Assembly: GCA_029224965.1 (NCBI GenBank)
Contig: JAQXVO010000025.1
Location: 1 to 63,715 of the forward strand
DNA length: 63,715 bases
Direction: 5' to 3'
From: Lachnospiraceae bacterium
GTDB taxonomy: Bacteria > Bacillota > Clostridia > Lachnospirales > Lachnospiraceae
This document shows positions 28,684-35,719 of the stretch, in pieces; positions within the stretch are counted from its first letter, which is position 1, and each line of letters opens with the position of its first letter. The position numbers and the translations under genes were made by a program. The notes under the pieces were generated by a model. It did not search any database and was not told where the DNA came from. It was given only the letters and a program-made list of their open reading frames with translations.

Positions 28684-29427
28684 TTACTTGAGCGCCAGAA
28701 GATCCTTCAGCGCCGTGCCCTTTCTCAGGACAGTCCCGTGCTCTACAATTTCAAGGATGCCTGGGACATCCGCATAGAGTCCGTTGGCATGTTCCACAAC
28801 GCGGAAAGCGATGCCGGCCAGCTTCTTTCTCGTCATCTTCAGACGGATCTTCAGGAAATATAGACCCTGATAATAATAAAGGGTCGAATCCTCATTCTCA
28901 AGCTCCGGAAGATGAGCTGCAAGCCGGATGCAGTCCTCCAGACTGTCTAACTGGGCCCAGATGGGAAGATCAAGAACCTCGTTCGGATCCTCTTCCAGAT
29001 GTCCGTCCTCCGAAGAGGAGGCATGGAGCATGGTAGGATCGCCCTTCTGATCGGATCCTTCTGCATTTTTTCCGGGTCCGGCCGAAGCCGACGGGTTCTC
29101 CGAATCCTGAGAAGCCTGATTCCCGCCCTGCATGGCAGCCATATGATTCTTCATCTCGGCAATCACGTTCCGGATGGCACTGTCCTCATCATCCGAAATC
29201 ATCAGGGAAATATCTCCGCCCGGCATCATGGACAGCTGGACATTCAGGACATTGCCATTCGTGCGAAAGTCAACTGCATATCTAGCTTCCTGCAGAATAT
29301 ACCGAAGGAAGTCCTCCGCCTTTTCCCGATTATCCATAAGATCATCGATCTTGACGCCCTTTTCAATCATCTCTTCCTGAGTAATGATACAGCGAATCGA
29401 ATTGTCACTAATTTTCTGAAAACGCAT
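28684..29427 (-). CDS. mecA: Adaptor protein MecA
   Basis: MecA targets proteins such as ComK or other substrates to the ClpCP protease. 247 residues with the typical start (RFQKISDNSIRCIITQEEM), the AEDFLRYILQEARYAVDF segment of the N-terminal domain, a variable acidic/Ser-rich linker (about 90-145), and a C-terminal domain with LEDCIRLAAHLP and YYYQGLYFLKIRL. The linker is longer than in Bacillus. It is monocistronic. The window-wide motif AAATATAGACC lies inside on the opposite strand (28856-28866). Confidence 0.88.
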   Translation of the reverse strand: MRFQKISDNSIRCIITQEEMIEKGVKIDDLMDNREKAEDFLRYILQEARYAVDFRTNGNVLNVQLSMMPGGDISLMISDDEDSAIRNVIAEMKNHMAAMQGGNQASQDSENPSASAGPGKNAEGSDQKGDPTMLHASSSEDGHLEEDPNEVLDLPIWAQLDSLEDCIRLAAHLPELENEDSTLYYYQGLYFLKIRLKMTRKKLAGIAFRVVEHANGLYADVPGILEIVEHGTVLRKGTALKDLLALK

Positions 29428-29513
29428 AGGAGATACCTCCCTTCTTTAGAATCCTTATCTTTCTGTCTATTATTATAGAAGATTCGAAAGCGAATGCAAG
29501 CTGATGGGATCTC

Positions 29514-29542
29514 TTGCAATGGATCGGGCCATATGTTAGAAT
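29514..29542 (+). promoter_or_regulatory. Promoter of tRNA-Leu
   Basis: TTGCAA (29514-29519), 17-base spacer, TAGAAT (29537-29542), twelve bases before the mature tRNA 5' end. A good sigma-A match. Confidence 0.75.
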
Positions 29543-29553
29543 AGTTTGGTCGC

Positions 29554-29636
29554 GCAGGAGTGGCGGAATGGCAGACGCAGAAGACTCAAAATCTTCCGGT
29601 GGCAACACCTTGTGGGTTCAAGTCCCATCTCCTGTA
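29554..29636 (+). tRNA. tRNA-Leu (anticodon CAA)
   Basis: The acceptor stem GCAGGAG pairs with CTCCTGT. The anticodon arm GAAGA-CTCAAAA-TCTTC gives CAA, so it reads UUG leucine codons. A long variable arm (class II) and the T arm GGGTTCAAGTCCC are present. 83 bases including discriminator A; CCA is not encoded. It has its own promoter and terminator and is not part of a tRNA cluster. Confidence 0.95.
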
Positions 29637-29645
29637 TGTTTTTTT

Positions 29646-29679
29646 CCTCTGAGAAAGGTTCTTTCTCAGAGGATTTTTT
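29646..29679 (+). terminator. Terminator of tRNA-Leu
   Basis: CCTCTGAGAAA and TTTCTCAGAGG form an 11-bp stem with a short GGTTC loop, followed by ATTTTTTC. Confidence 0.93.
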
Positions 29680-29799
29680 CTGCCTTTCTTTCCCTGATTC
29701 TTCGGAATCCCAGAATGCAGTCTCTTCCTTAGGAAGCTTTCCTGCTTCGGCTTTCTGTCTATGACTTTCTGTCTGTGATTTTCTTTCTGAATCTTTCCA

Positions 29800-32031
29800 T
29801 CATAAGGATTCTTTCTCCTGATCCTCCCATAGGAAAATTTTCTCCCTCGGTACAGACTCAGACAGCCGATCCACCAGATAGGTCTCCATTTCCTCTGCAA
29901 TGGAATCCGGATACTGATAGGTGCCGTCTTTCTTTATGAAGGGAAACTGAACGGCAGGAGAATCTGGAAGGACACGCCGCATCTGCTTTAAATAGGCATC
30001 TGAAATCCGGAAGCTTCCGACACTGAAATCCATGATCTCTGACAGATCGATTTCCTCCTTCACCTGATCCAGCATCCGTCCGTAGATTTCTTTCCAGTCC
30101 GCTACATAGATCATAGGATCAAAGCAGAGGCGGGCCCTGAAGCCGGCCCGGACTGCAGCTTTTGCCAGAGCCAGTCTCTGCTTCAGGCATCCCGTCTGGT
30201 GCTCATAGCTCTTTCGGATCTCTTCCGGAGAAATCGTCAGGGCGAAGATGACACGGTCACATGGCCTCAATCCGGAAATCAGATCGGACCGGCCGGATTT
30301 GGTCCGGATTTCAATCAGGAGATCCGGATGGGCCAGGGTAAATTCTGTCCATTTCCTGACATAGGAAGTCAGATTTTCCACCGCCACAAGATCCGTATCA
30401 TAGGATACCGACAGATAGACTGGATGTTTTTTCAGAATTTCCTCCAACTCATGAAAGATGTCCTCCAGATTGACAAAGATCACCGGAAGACCGGACGGAT
30501 ACATGCCCTTCAGATAGCAGTAATCGCAGTCAAAGAGGCAGTTCATGATACAGGAAGTATAGTAGAAATAACGATTTCCGAAATCCTGGCAGACCGGAGC
30601 TCCGGGATAGATCAGGCGTCCCTTCTTTTCCGCCAGGATCAGGGTTTTCGAATCATGCTGGCGGACCGTGTCCTGACGGCGCCGGTTGAAAAGGTCCTTG
30701 TAATGACGGATGGGAAGGATGGTCTTTGGATCCGGTATCCGGTCCAAAATCTCCCTGGTTTCCTTTCGATCCCGGATACCCTCTTCTACATAGATAAGCC
30801 AGGTCTCTTCCTTATTCAGCCGGACATGCCCGGACCTTTCTCCGTCTGTCCTGGAAAAGCAGACCTTATCGTAATTCCTGTTCTGATTGTCCTTTCCTTC
30901 GACAGTATTTCCGGTATTCCTCTCCTCTCTTCCGTGCCGCTCTGTTTCCACCGGCATGGCTGCCGCCAGAAGATCCTTCCGAATGCTCTCCAGGGTCCTG
31001 CTTCCGGCCCTTTTATCCGGGCAGGGGTAGAGTCCCTCCTCTTCCAGGATCTTCCTCTCTTTCGAAAAGTCAAACCCGATCCCTCTTCCATAGGATAAGA
31101 GCTGATTCAGCTCATTTTCCATAGCTGCGGAAGCATGCAGATCTGCAGCAGTGAAAGAGGTTTCCAAAGATAAGTTCTTTTCTGTCTCAGACCTCTCATG
31201 GATGGCCTCAAGGCGTTCCCGGATAAAAGGCAGGATCTCATGCAGATGTTTTTCCGATTCTCTTTCCAGGTCTTTGGATGTGATCTTCTCCGTCTCTCTT
31301 CCAAAATCAGACACAAATTTCAGGATATGGATCTGATCCGGCCCAAGTCGGCCGGAAGCAGCTTCATAGAAAGCCGCTGCCTCCATATCATGAAGGCAGG
31401 CTGAAAAACCCGCATGGTTTTCTATCACACTGGCCGTCTTATCTTCCATCTGGCTTTCAAGCGGATGATCCTTCTGTCCTTCCTTTGAATTCTCCTCTGA
31501 AAGCTTCTGTAAAGCTTCCGCTTTATAAATTCTGCTTCCTGTCTGAATCTTCACAAGCGGAAAATACCTTCTCCCGATCGGATCCGGATAAAAAATCCGC
31601 CCGGAATCTGTGTTCTCCAGACAGGCTGCCAGATAAAGAAACCCTGCTGCAGCCGGCGCATTTGTCTGAGTCTCTCCCGGCTGATTCTGAAGCCCAGCTG
31701 AGAAAAGACCGCGCCCCTTCTCGTATGACAAGTCTGCTGCCGCACTTCCATAGAGGATGCATTCGTTTCTCTCAGACGGGTCTATATTTCCCAGGCAGAC
31801 ACCTGCCGCATAGGCAGCCTTCACCGGTCCGCTTCCCATGACTGTCAGAAGAATCCGGCTCGAATGTTTTGGACTCGCTGCATCTAAAGAGCCTTCCGTG
31901 TTGGTTGAAGCCGACGAGGCCTCCCTGTTCCGGAACTGACGGAGCGAACCCTCCGTATCCATCTGTTTCAGATCAAGAGCCTGAATCAGGGGCCGGGCCT
32001 CCGCATATAAAGCTGTGAATATATAAAGCAT
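29800..32031 (-). CDS. Fusion: nucleosidase-like (MTA/SAH type) domain + SPL-family radical SAM protein
   Basis: 743 residues with two recognisable parts. Residues 1 to about 240 resemble the nucleoside phosphorylase/MTA-SAH nucleosidase superfamily: MLYIFTALYAEARPL, GSGPVKAAYAA, the signature HDMEAAAFYEAA (near 212) and FVSDFG. Residues about 380-743 resemble spore photoproduct lyase: the cluster region CIMNCLFDCDYCYLKG (about 493-506, giving C-x3-C-x2-C), then VSYDTDLVAVE, IRTKSG, ALTISPEE and LCFDPMIYVADW. The helical linker between them is Lys/Glu-rich. MTA/SAH nucleosidases also cleave 5'-deoxyadenosine, a radical SAM by-product, so the domains may cooperate (inference). ATG 32031 (AAGGGAG before it) is preferred to the upstream in-frame start. 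mntP lies 22 bases upstream, probably the same operon. Confidence 0.82.
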   Translation of the reverse strand: MLYIFTALYAEARPLIQALDLKQMDTEGSLRQFRNREASSASTNTEGSLDAASPKHSSRILLTVMGSGPVKAAYAAGVCLGNIDPSERNECILYGSAAADLSYEKGRGLFSAGLQNQPGETQTNAPAAAGFLYLAACLENTDSGRIFYPDPIGRRYFPLVKIQTGSRIYKAEALQKLSEENSKEGQKDHPLESQMEDKTASVIENHAGFSACLHDMEAAAFYEAASGRLGPDQIHILKFVSDFGRETEKITSKDLERESEKHLHEILPFIRERLEAIHERSETEKNLSLETSFTAADLHASAAMENELNQLLSYGRGIGFDFSKERKILEEEGLYPCPDKRAGSRTLESIRKDLLAAAMPVETERHGREERNTGNTVEGKDNQNRNYDKVCFSRTDGERSGHVRLNKEETWLIYVEEGIRDRKETREILDRIPDPKTILPIRHYKDLFNRRRQDTVRQHDSKTLILAEKKGRLIYPGAPVCQDFGNRYFYYTSCIMNCLFDCDYCYLKGMYPSGLPVIFVNLEDIFHELEEILKKHPVYLSVSYDTDLVAVENLTSYVRKWTEFTLAHPDLLIEIRTKSGRSDLISGLRPCDRVIFALTISPEEIRKSYEHQTGCLKQRLALAKAAVRAGFRARLCFDPMIYVADWKEIYGRMLDQVKEEIDLSEIMDFSVGSFRISDAYLKQMRRVLPDSPAVQFPFIKKDGTYQYPDSIAEEMETYLVDRLSESVPREKIFLWEDQEKESL

Positions 32032-32053
32032 GGCCCGCTCCCTTCTTTCTGAA

Positions 32054-32773
32054 TTAAAAAAATGACGAAATGAAAATTTCAAGACCTATGGCTATCAGAA
32101 TGAGGCCACCCAGAATATCTGCGAACTTGTCCAGCCGATCGCCGAAGATCTTTCCGAGCTTCACACCGGCCACACAGATGAAAAAGGTCACAATTGCAAT
32201 GATGAGACAGGACAGGAAGGCCGAACCGACATTTAAATGAGCGATGGTAAAACCAACCGACAGGGCATCGATGGAGGTGGCCACGCCCTGAATAAGAAGA
32301 GTTAAAGTTGAAATTCTCTCATCTTCTCTGCCTGCGGCCGCTTCTTTCCCCATCGTTTTCTCTGATGAATCTGTCTTTGTGACATTCGGCATGGCAGGAT
32401 CCGGCGCTGCAGCCCAATCCGTCTTAGAAGAAAATTCATCCCTGGGCTTATCGGCCGAACCCTTATCATGGGCCTTACCACGAAACTTCTTCCGTCCTTC
32501 GATCAGCATACTTCCGCCGATCCAGAGAAGAAGGATCAGGGCGATCCAGGGGATAAATTTCTGAAAGGCCCGGAACTTTTCCGCAATAAAATGCACGCAG
32601 GTCCAGCCGATCATGGGCATGGCGAACTGGAAGAAAGCATAGATTCCGGCCATCTTCAGATGACGGCCGCGGCTCATATGCGGTTCCTTCAGGCCATTGG
32701 CAATACAGACCGAAAAGGCATCCATGGCCAGGCCCACACCAAGGGCAATACTGTTAATCACTAAAAGCAGCAT
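32054..32773 (-). CDS. mntP: Manganese efflux pump MntP
   Basis: Membrane exporter protecting against Mn2+ excess. 239 residues with six membrane segments. The conserved acidic residues are in LAMDAFSVCIANG (helix 1) and VATSIDALSVGFT (helix 4), a duplication typical of MntP. Between the two halves is a hydrophilic insert of about 50 residues (around 98-148, rich in Lys, Asp, Ala) that shorter MntP proteins of about 190 residues lack. No yybP-ykoY manganese riboswitch was recognised in the 87 bases upstream. The fusion gene follows by 22 bases. Confidence 0.92.
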   Translation of the reverse strand: MLLLVINSIALGVGLAMDAFSVCIANGLKEPHMSRGRHLKMAGIYAFFQFAMPMIGWTCVHFIAEKFRAFQKFIPWIALILLLWIGGSMLIEGRKKFRGKAHDKGSADKPRDEFSSKTDWAAAPDPAMPNVTKTDSSEKTMGKEAAAGREDERISTLTLLIQGVATSIDALSVGFTIAHLNVGSAFLSCLIIAIVTFFICVAGVKLGKIFGDRLDKFADILGGLILIAIGLEIFISSFF

Positions 32774-32860
32774 GACATAATCCTCTAAAAGATGAAATTC
32801 CAGGGGTTGACAGGAGATGCAGACCTCTGGCTGTCTGATACAGTCTTCTGTCTCCTCTAT

Positions 32861-33583
32861 TTACTGTTTTCTTCGAATCCTGTGGAATTGAGGTCGGATC
32901 AGAAGCTCTTGAACAACTCTTCCCTCAGGCTGTTTCAGAAGATACCACACACAGTCCGCTACCTCGTCCGGATCCAGGTGGGCACCGGTCTCGGGATCGG
33001 CTGTAAAATCCGCATTCCGATAGAGATCGGTATCAGTCATGTCCGGAAGTATGGTGCTGACACGGATGCCGCACTTCCTGCATTCCGAAAAAAGACTGCG
33101 GCTGAAGCTTAACAGACCGGCCTTCGTGGCCCCGTAGGCGGCACCATGTGGGTTCTCAGAGGAGAGGGCTGTCACACTGGCGATCTGAACGATATCTCCC
33201 TTTTTCCTCTTCTTCATGGAGGGTAAAAAAAGCCGCGATAAAACCATGGGAACCTCCAGATTCAGGCGGACCATCTCATGGATTTCCTCCGGTCTGATAT
33301 TTTCATGCAGTCCGTAATAGGCAGTTCCGGCATTATTGATGAGAACATCGATGTCACGGCCGTCCGCTAAGACTTTCTGTTTAATTTTTTCCCCGGCAGA
33401 ATCCTCCAGGAGATCACAGCTTATAGCATGAAATAAGGGATTGGATCTGATTTCCAGGGAATCCTCCCGAAAATTTCTTCCAACCCCATAGACTTCAAAA
33501 CCTTCCTCCAGGAGTCTTTTGGCAATTGCCTTTCCGATTCCGGAGCTTGCACCGGTCAATAAGACCTTTTTTTGGACCTCCAT
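32861..33583 (-). CDS. Short-chain dehydrogenase/reductase (SDR)
   Basis: 240 residues with the classical SDR pattern: nucleotide-binding TGASSGIG (10-17), NNAG, the catalytic Ser in SVTAL and YGATKAG (Tyr-x3-Lys). An Arg at the end of strand 2 (VGRNF) suggests NADP(H). The substrate is unknown. It lies 87 bases before mntP and downstream of the DnaA-box-rich intergenic region, from which its promoter must come. Confidence 0.92.
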   Translation of the reverse strand: MEVQKKVLLTGASSGIGKAIAKRLLEEGFEVYGVGRNFREDSLEIRSNPLFHAISCDLLEDSAGEKIKQKVLADGRDIDVLINNAGTAYYGLHENIRPEEIHEMVRLNLEVPMVLSRLFLPSMKKRKKGDIVQIASVTALSSENPHGAAYGATKAGLLSFSRSLFSECRKCGIRVSTILPDMTDTDLYRNADFTADPETGAHLDPDEVADCVWYLLKQPEGRVVQELLIRPQFHRIRRKQ

Positions 33584-33710
33584 AACTGACCGCCTTTCTG
33601 TCGTCGATAGAGTATCTAGTGATTATAACACTTTCCCGAACAAAAGACAGAAGCAGCGAAAAAATTATATGCACAATTTCAGGCATGCCAGAAACTATCT
33701 GTGCACGAGT

Positions 33711-33873
33711 CGTGGATAAGTCCGTTGAAATTGTAAAATTGCCTTCTGATCTGATTTTTACCAACATTTTGTTAACAGATTGTGGATAACTTTTCGGCCA
33801 TATCTTGCGAAACTGTGTATTTCGACCCCTCTTTCTCAACTTTATACACACAAATTCAGAATATTGTGGATAA
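33711..33873. promoter_or_regulatory. Cluster of DnaA-box-like sites
   Basis: Within 163 bases: TGTGGATAA at 33781-33789 and 33865-33873 (both the complement of the perfect box TTATCCACA), TTATACACA at 33842-33850 on the plus strand, and CGTGGATAA at 33711-33719 (one mismatch). The surrounding 33584-33918 is AT-rich and holds no gene. Genes on both sides run in the same direction and no dnaA or dnaN is near, so this may be a DnaA-binding regulatory or titration site rather than the replication origin. Confidence 0.55.
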
Positions 33874-33918
33874 TTTTTTTCCTTATCAGAATTAAAAAAC
33901 AAGTAGGAAAACTGTTGA

Positions 33919-34521
33919 TCAGAAGTACGCCAGATAGTTCAAATTTTCATTGACAAGGCTTTCATCGGTAAGTTTTCTGCCATTAGTATCAAACCATCCG
34001 CTGAAGCTTTTCCCTTCGATTTCCGGATCCCGGGGTCGGATCACCCGGCTTCCCTTCTGCAGGGTATAGCTTCGGATAGCTGTATCTTCTCCAGGCAGAA
34101 AAAAGTTCACCTGATAGAAGGTCTCCTTTGCCTCTGTTTCCAGAAGAGCCGTTGCCTCTGCCGAAACCCTTCCTCTTTTTCCATTCATATGGCTGTAGCT
34201 TTCCTCTGCTCTGCAGGAAAGAATTCCCTTGTCTGCATCCGCCTTCAGAATTTTAACCTTCAGAGAAAAGGCTTTGTCCTTTTCCTTTCGTTGTTCCACC
34301 TTCAGGCGTCTGTTCAGTCCTTCCTCCAGTCTGTTTTCCATCTCGCGGGCACTGACCTCTTTCCCTGACCTGACTGCAGACCTGAGAGTCTGGCTGACCG
34401 CAAAGGTCAGAGCATGCTCCAGTTCCTTTTCCCTCTGATGCCTGGAAGAGATAATCATAAGGGCCATGATGGCCAGACCGGTGATCAATGCCATAATAAG
34501 TCCAATCATCAGGTTCTTCAT
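33919..34521 (-). CDS. Tad-locus protein with one membrane helix and an InlB-type repeat at the C-terminus
   Basis: 200 residues. The N-terminal helix (about 5-26, MIGLIMALITGLAIMALMII) is followed by a charged helical stretch and then beta-rich sequence. The C-terminus (RVIRPRDPEIEGKSFSGWFDTNGRKLTDESLV) looks like the InlB_B/Listeria-Bacteroides beta-grasp repeat seen in Gram-positive surface proteins. It overlaps the preceding gene by ATGA (4 bases), so it is translationally coupled and last in the pilus-like operon. It may be a minor pilin or tip protein; this is inference. Confidence 0.6.
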   Translation of the reverse strand: MKNLMIGLIMALITGLAIMALMIISSRHQREKELEHALTFAVSQTLRSAVRSGKEVSAREMENRLEEGLNRRLKVEQRKEKDKAFSLKVKILKADADKGILSCRAEESYSHMNGKRGRVSAEATALLETEAKETFYQVNFFLPGEDTAIRSYTLQKGSRVIRPRDPEIEGKSFSGWFDTNGRKLTDESLVNENLNYLAYF

Positions 34522-35000
34522 GCTGATACTCCCAGATAAATCTCAACTGCTCCGGATCCGCCGTTTTCCTCATCCAGAAAAACCCGGGCCCGGTAAACGC
34601 CCTCATCCTTAAAAACGATTTTTCCGTCCGGCTGAAGCAGCTGTCCGGTCAGATCCGCTCCCTGAAAATTCCAGATTCTAAGAAAGCGGACCCCAACTCT
34701 GGCTGAATTTCCCGTCCCTGTCTGAATCAGATCCTGACTCTGATAGAGATGATGGAGAAGGACCTTTTCCTCCACATGAATATCAGGCAGACTCTTTCCT
34801 TCCGATGCCTGCATGGCTGAAAAGGACGGATCCCCGCCAGCATCCCCGGGATTCTCAATCCGGTCGCCCTCCAGACCTTTTTCCAGGAGGGGATGCAGGA
34901 CTCCGTTTTTATTGATCATTCCCGCGATCAGACCAAGGATCGCAAGTGCCGAGAGAACTGCTAGAATAGCTGTTCCGTATTGTTCCAGTATTGTCCGCAC
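34518..35000 (-). CDS. Tad-locus pilin-like protein, 160 residues
   Basis: GTG start at 35000 with AAAGGAG six bases upstream. The N-terminus RTILEQYGTAILAVLSALAILGLIAG shares the ExYG-x-A motif of the other small proteins of this locus and forms a membrane helix. The remaining 125 residues are extracytoplasmic, with a beta-rich end (VGVRFLRIWNFQGADLTG, GVYRARVFLDEE). Such a form resembles a major or minor pilin with a globular head, but a prepilin leader is absent. It lies 25 bases after the 44-residue gene and overlaps the next gene by 4 bases. Confidence 0.55.
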   Translation of the reverse strand: MRTILEQYGTAILAVLSALAILGLIAGMINKNGVLHPLLEKGLEGDRIENPGDAGGDPSFSAMQASEGKSLPDIHVEEKVLLHHLYQSQDLIQTGTGNSARVGVRFLRIWNFQGADLTGQLLQPDGKIVFKDEGVYRARVFLDEENGGSGAVEIYLGVSA

Positions 35001-35025
35001 TTTTTTCTCCTTTCTTTTCAGAGTC

Positions 35026-35160
35026 TTATAAAAACCGGCTGCACCAGTCCTGAAGGAAGCGAATCAGCTCCGGCCTGAATAAGATGATCAGCCCTATGAT
35101 TCCCGCTGCACCGACTGCTCCTAGCAGGGCTCCTCCATAGGATTCAAGCAGGCTCTTCAT
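35026..35160 (-). CDS. Tiny Flp-pilin-like membrane protein, 44 residues
   Basis: ATG 35160 to TAA 35026. The product begins MKSLLESYGGALLGAVGAAG, continues as one hydrophobic helix and ends with a short charged tail (RPELIRFLQDWCSRFL). The ExYG-x-A-L pattern matches the mature N-terminus of Flp pilins (ExYGLI-A). Its ATG overlaps the stop of the preceding gene (ATGA), a strong sign that it is translated. It is too short for usual gene calls. Confidence 0.6.
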   Translation of the reverse strand: MKSLLESYGGALLGAVGAAGIIGLIILFRPELIRFLQDWCSRFL

Positions 35161-35261
35161 AGGGAAATCCTCCCGATCAGATAGATCAGGCCCCCGGCCA
35201 GGCTTCCTCCGAGGAGCACATAAAAAAGTGACAGGCCATATTCTTCAATGATTTCTTTCAT
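35157..35261 (-). CDS. Tiny Flp-pilin-like membrane protein, 34 residues
   Basis: ATG 35261 with GGGGGAGG eight bases before it, a very strong ribosome site; TGA 35157. The product begins MKEIIEEYGLSLFYVLLGG and is essentially one membrane helix ending RISL. The EEYGL segment is close to the Flp consensus. It overlaps the 44-residue gene by 4 bases, so the two are coupled. It could be a pilin, a membrane chaperone or an inhibitor peptide; no homologue can be named from the sequence. Confidence 0.6.
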   Translation of the reverse strand: MKEIIEEYGLSLFYVLLGGSLAGGLIYLIGRISL

Positions 35262-35372
35262 TCCCAAACCTCCCCCTGTCTTCCCTTATCTTATTTCTTT
35301 CTTCTTTCTTCCAACAATTTTCCGGCTGTTTTCAGCTGTCTCCTACGGTCTTTCGCAGAAGTTTTGCCCTGC

Positions 35373-35708
35373 TTATCCAAGATCCTCCGTGATTACCTTC
35401 TCTTCCGTAAAAGACAGAATCGGAACAGAAAAGGTATAGCAGAGCTTAAGCCTGCCATAAACCGGCCGGTCCCGGTCACCGGGCTGTATGCTTTCAAATG
35501 TCAGCTGATAGCCTTTCTCTTTGGCCTCCTTCTGACAGGCGTCCATGACAAGCGGCGAATAGTTGCTGTTTGAAATCTTCTTTGCACTCGCTGTCAGAAA
35601 GGCATCCGCATTTCTCGCATTCATACCGGCATGGATCAGTCCGAAGCCCAGAAAGGTAATGAAAAGAATAAAAAAGGCTCCCAGGAATCCCTTGATCAGA
35701 TTATCCAT
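35373..35708 (-). CDS. TadE-like minor pilin candidate, 111 residues
   Basis: An N-terminal helix (GFLGAFFILFITFLGFGLIHAG, about 7-28) is followed by an extracytoplasmic domain of about 80 residues with two Cys (DACQKE, KLCYTF) that could form a disulfide. Size and form resemble TadE/TadF pseudopilins, but without their usual Glu-5. AGAGGTGGG precedes ATG 35708. It lies 11 bases after the membrane-platform gene. The 111 bases between it and the tiny genes contain only a pyrimidine-rich stretch. Confidence 0.5.
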   Translation of the reverse strand: MDNLIKGFLGAFFILFITFLGFGLIHAGMNARNADAFLTASAKKISNSNYSPLVMDACQKEAKEKGYQLTFESIQPGDRDRPVYGRLKLCYTFSVPILSFTEEKVITEDLG

Positions 35709-35719
35709 AACCCACCTCT

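Noticed and set aside
29800-32031. Two separate genes instead of a fusion
   Set aside because: One uninterrupted frame covers both domains, and no internal ribosome site with a start was evident near the linker.
32774-32860. Manganese riboswitch (yybP-ykoY) before mntP
   Set aside because: Only 87 bases are available and the conserved loops were not seen.
33584-33918. Chromosomal replication origin
   Set aside because: DnaA boxes are present, but no dnaA/dnaN, no divergent gene directions and no clear AT-rich unwinding repeats; kept only as a DnaA-box cluster.
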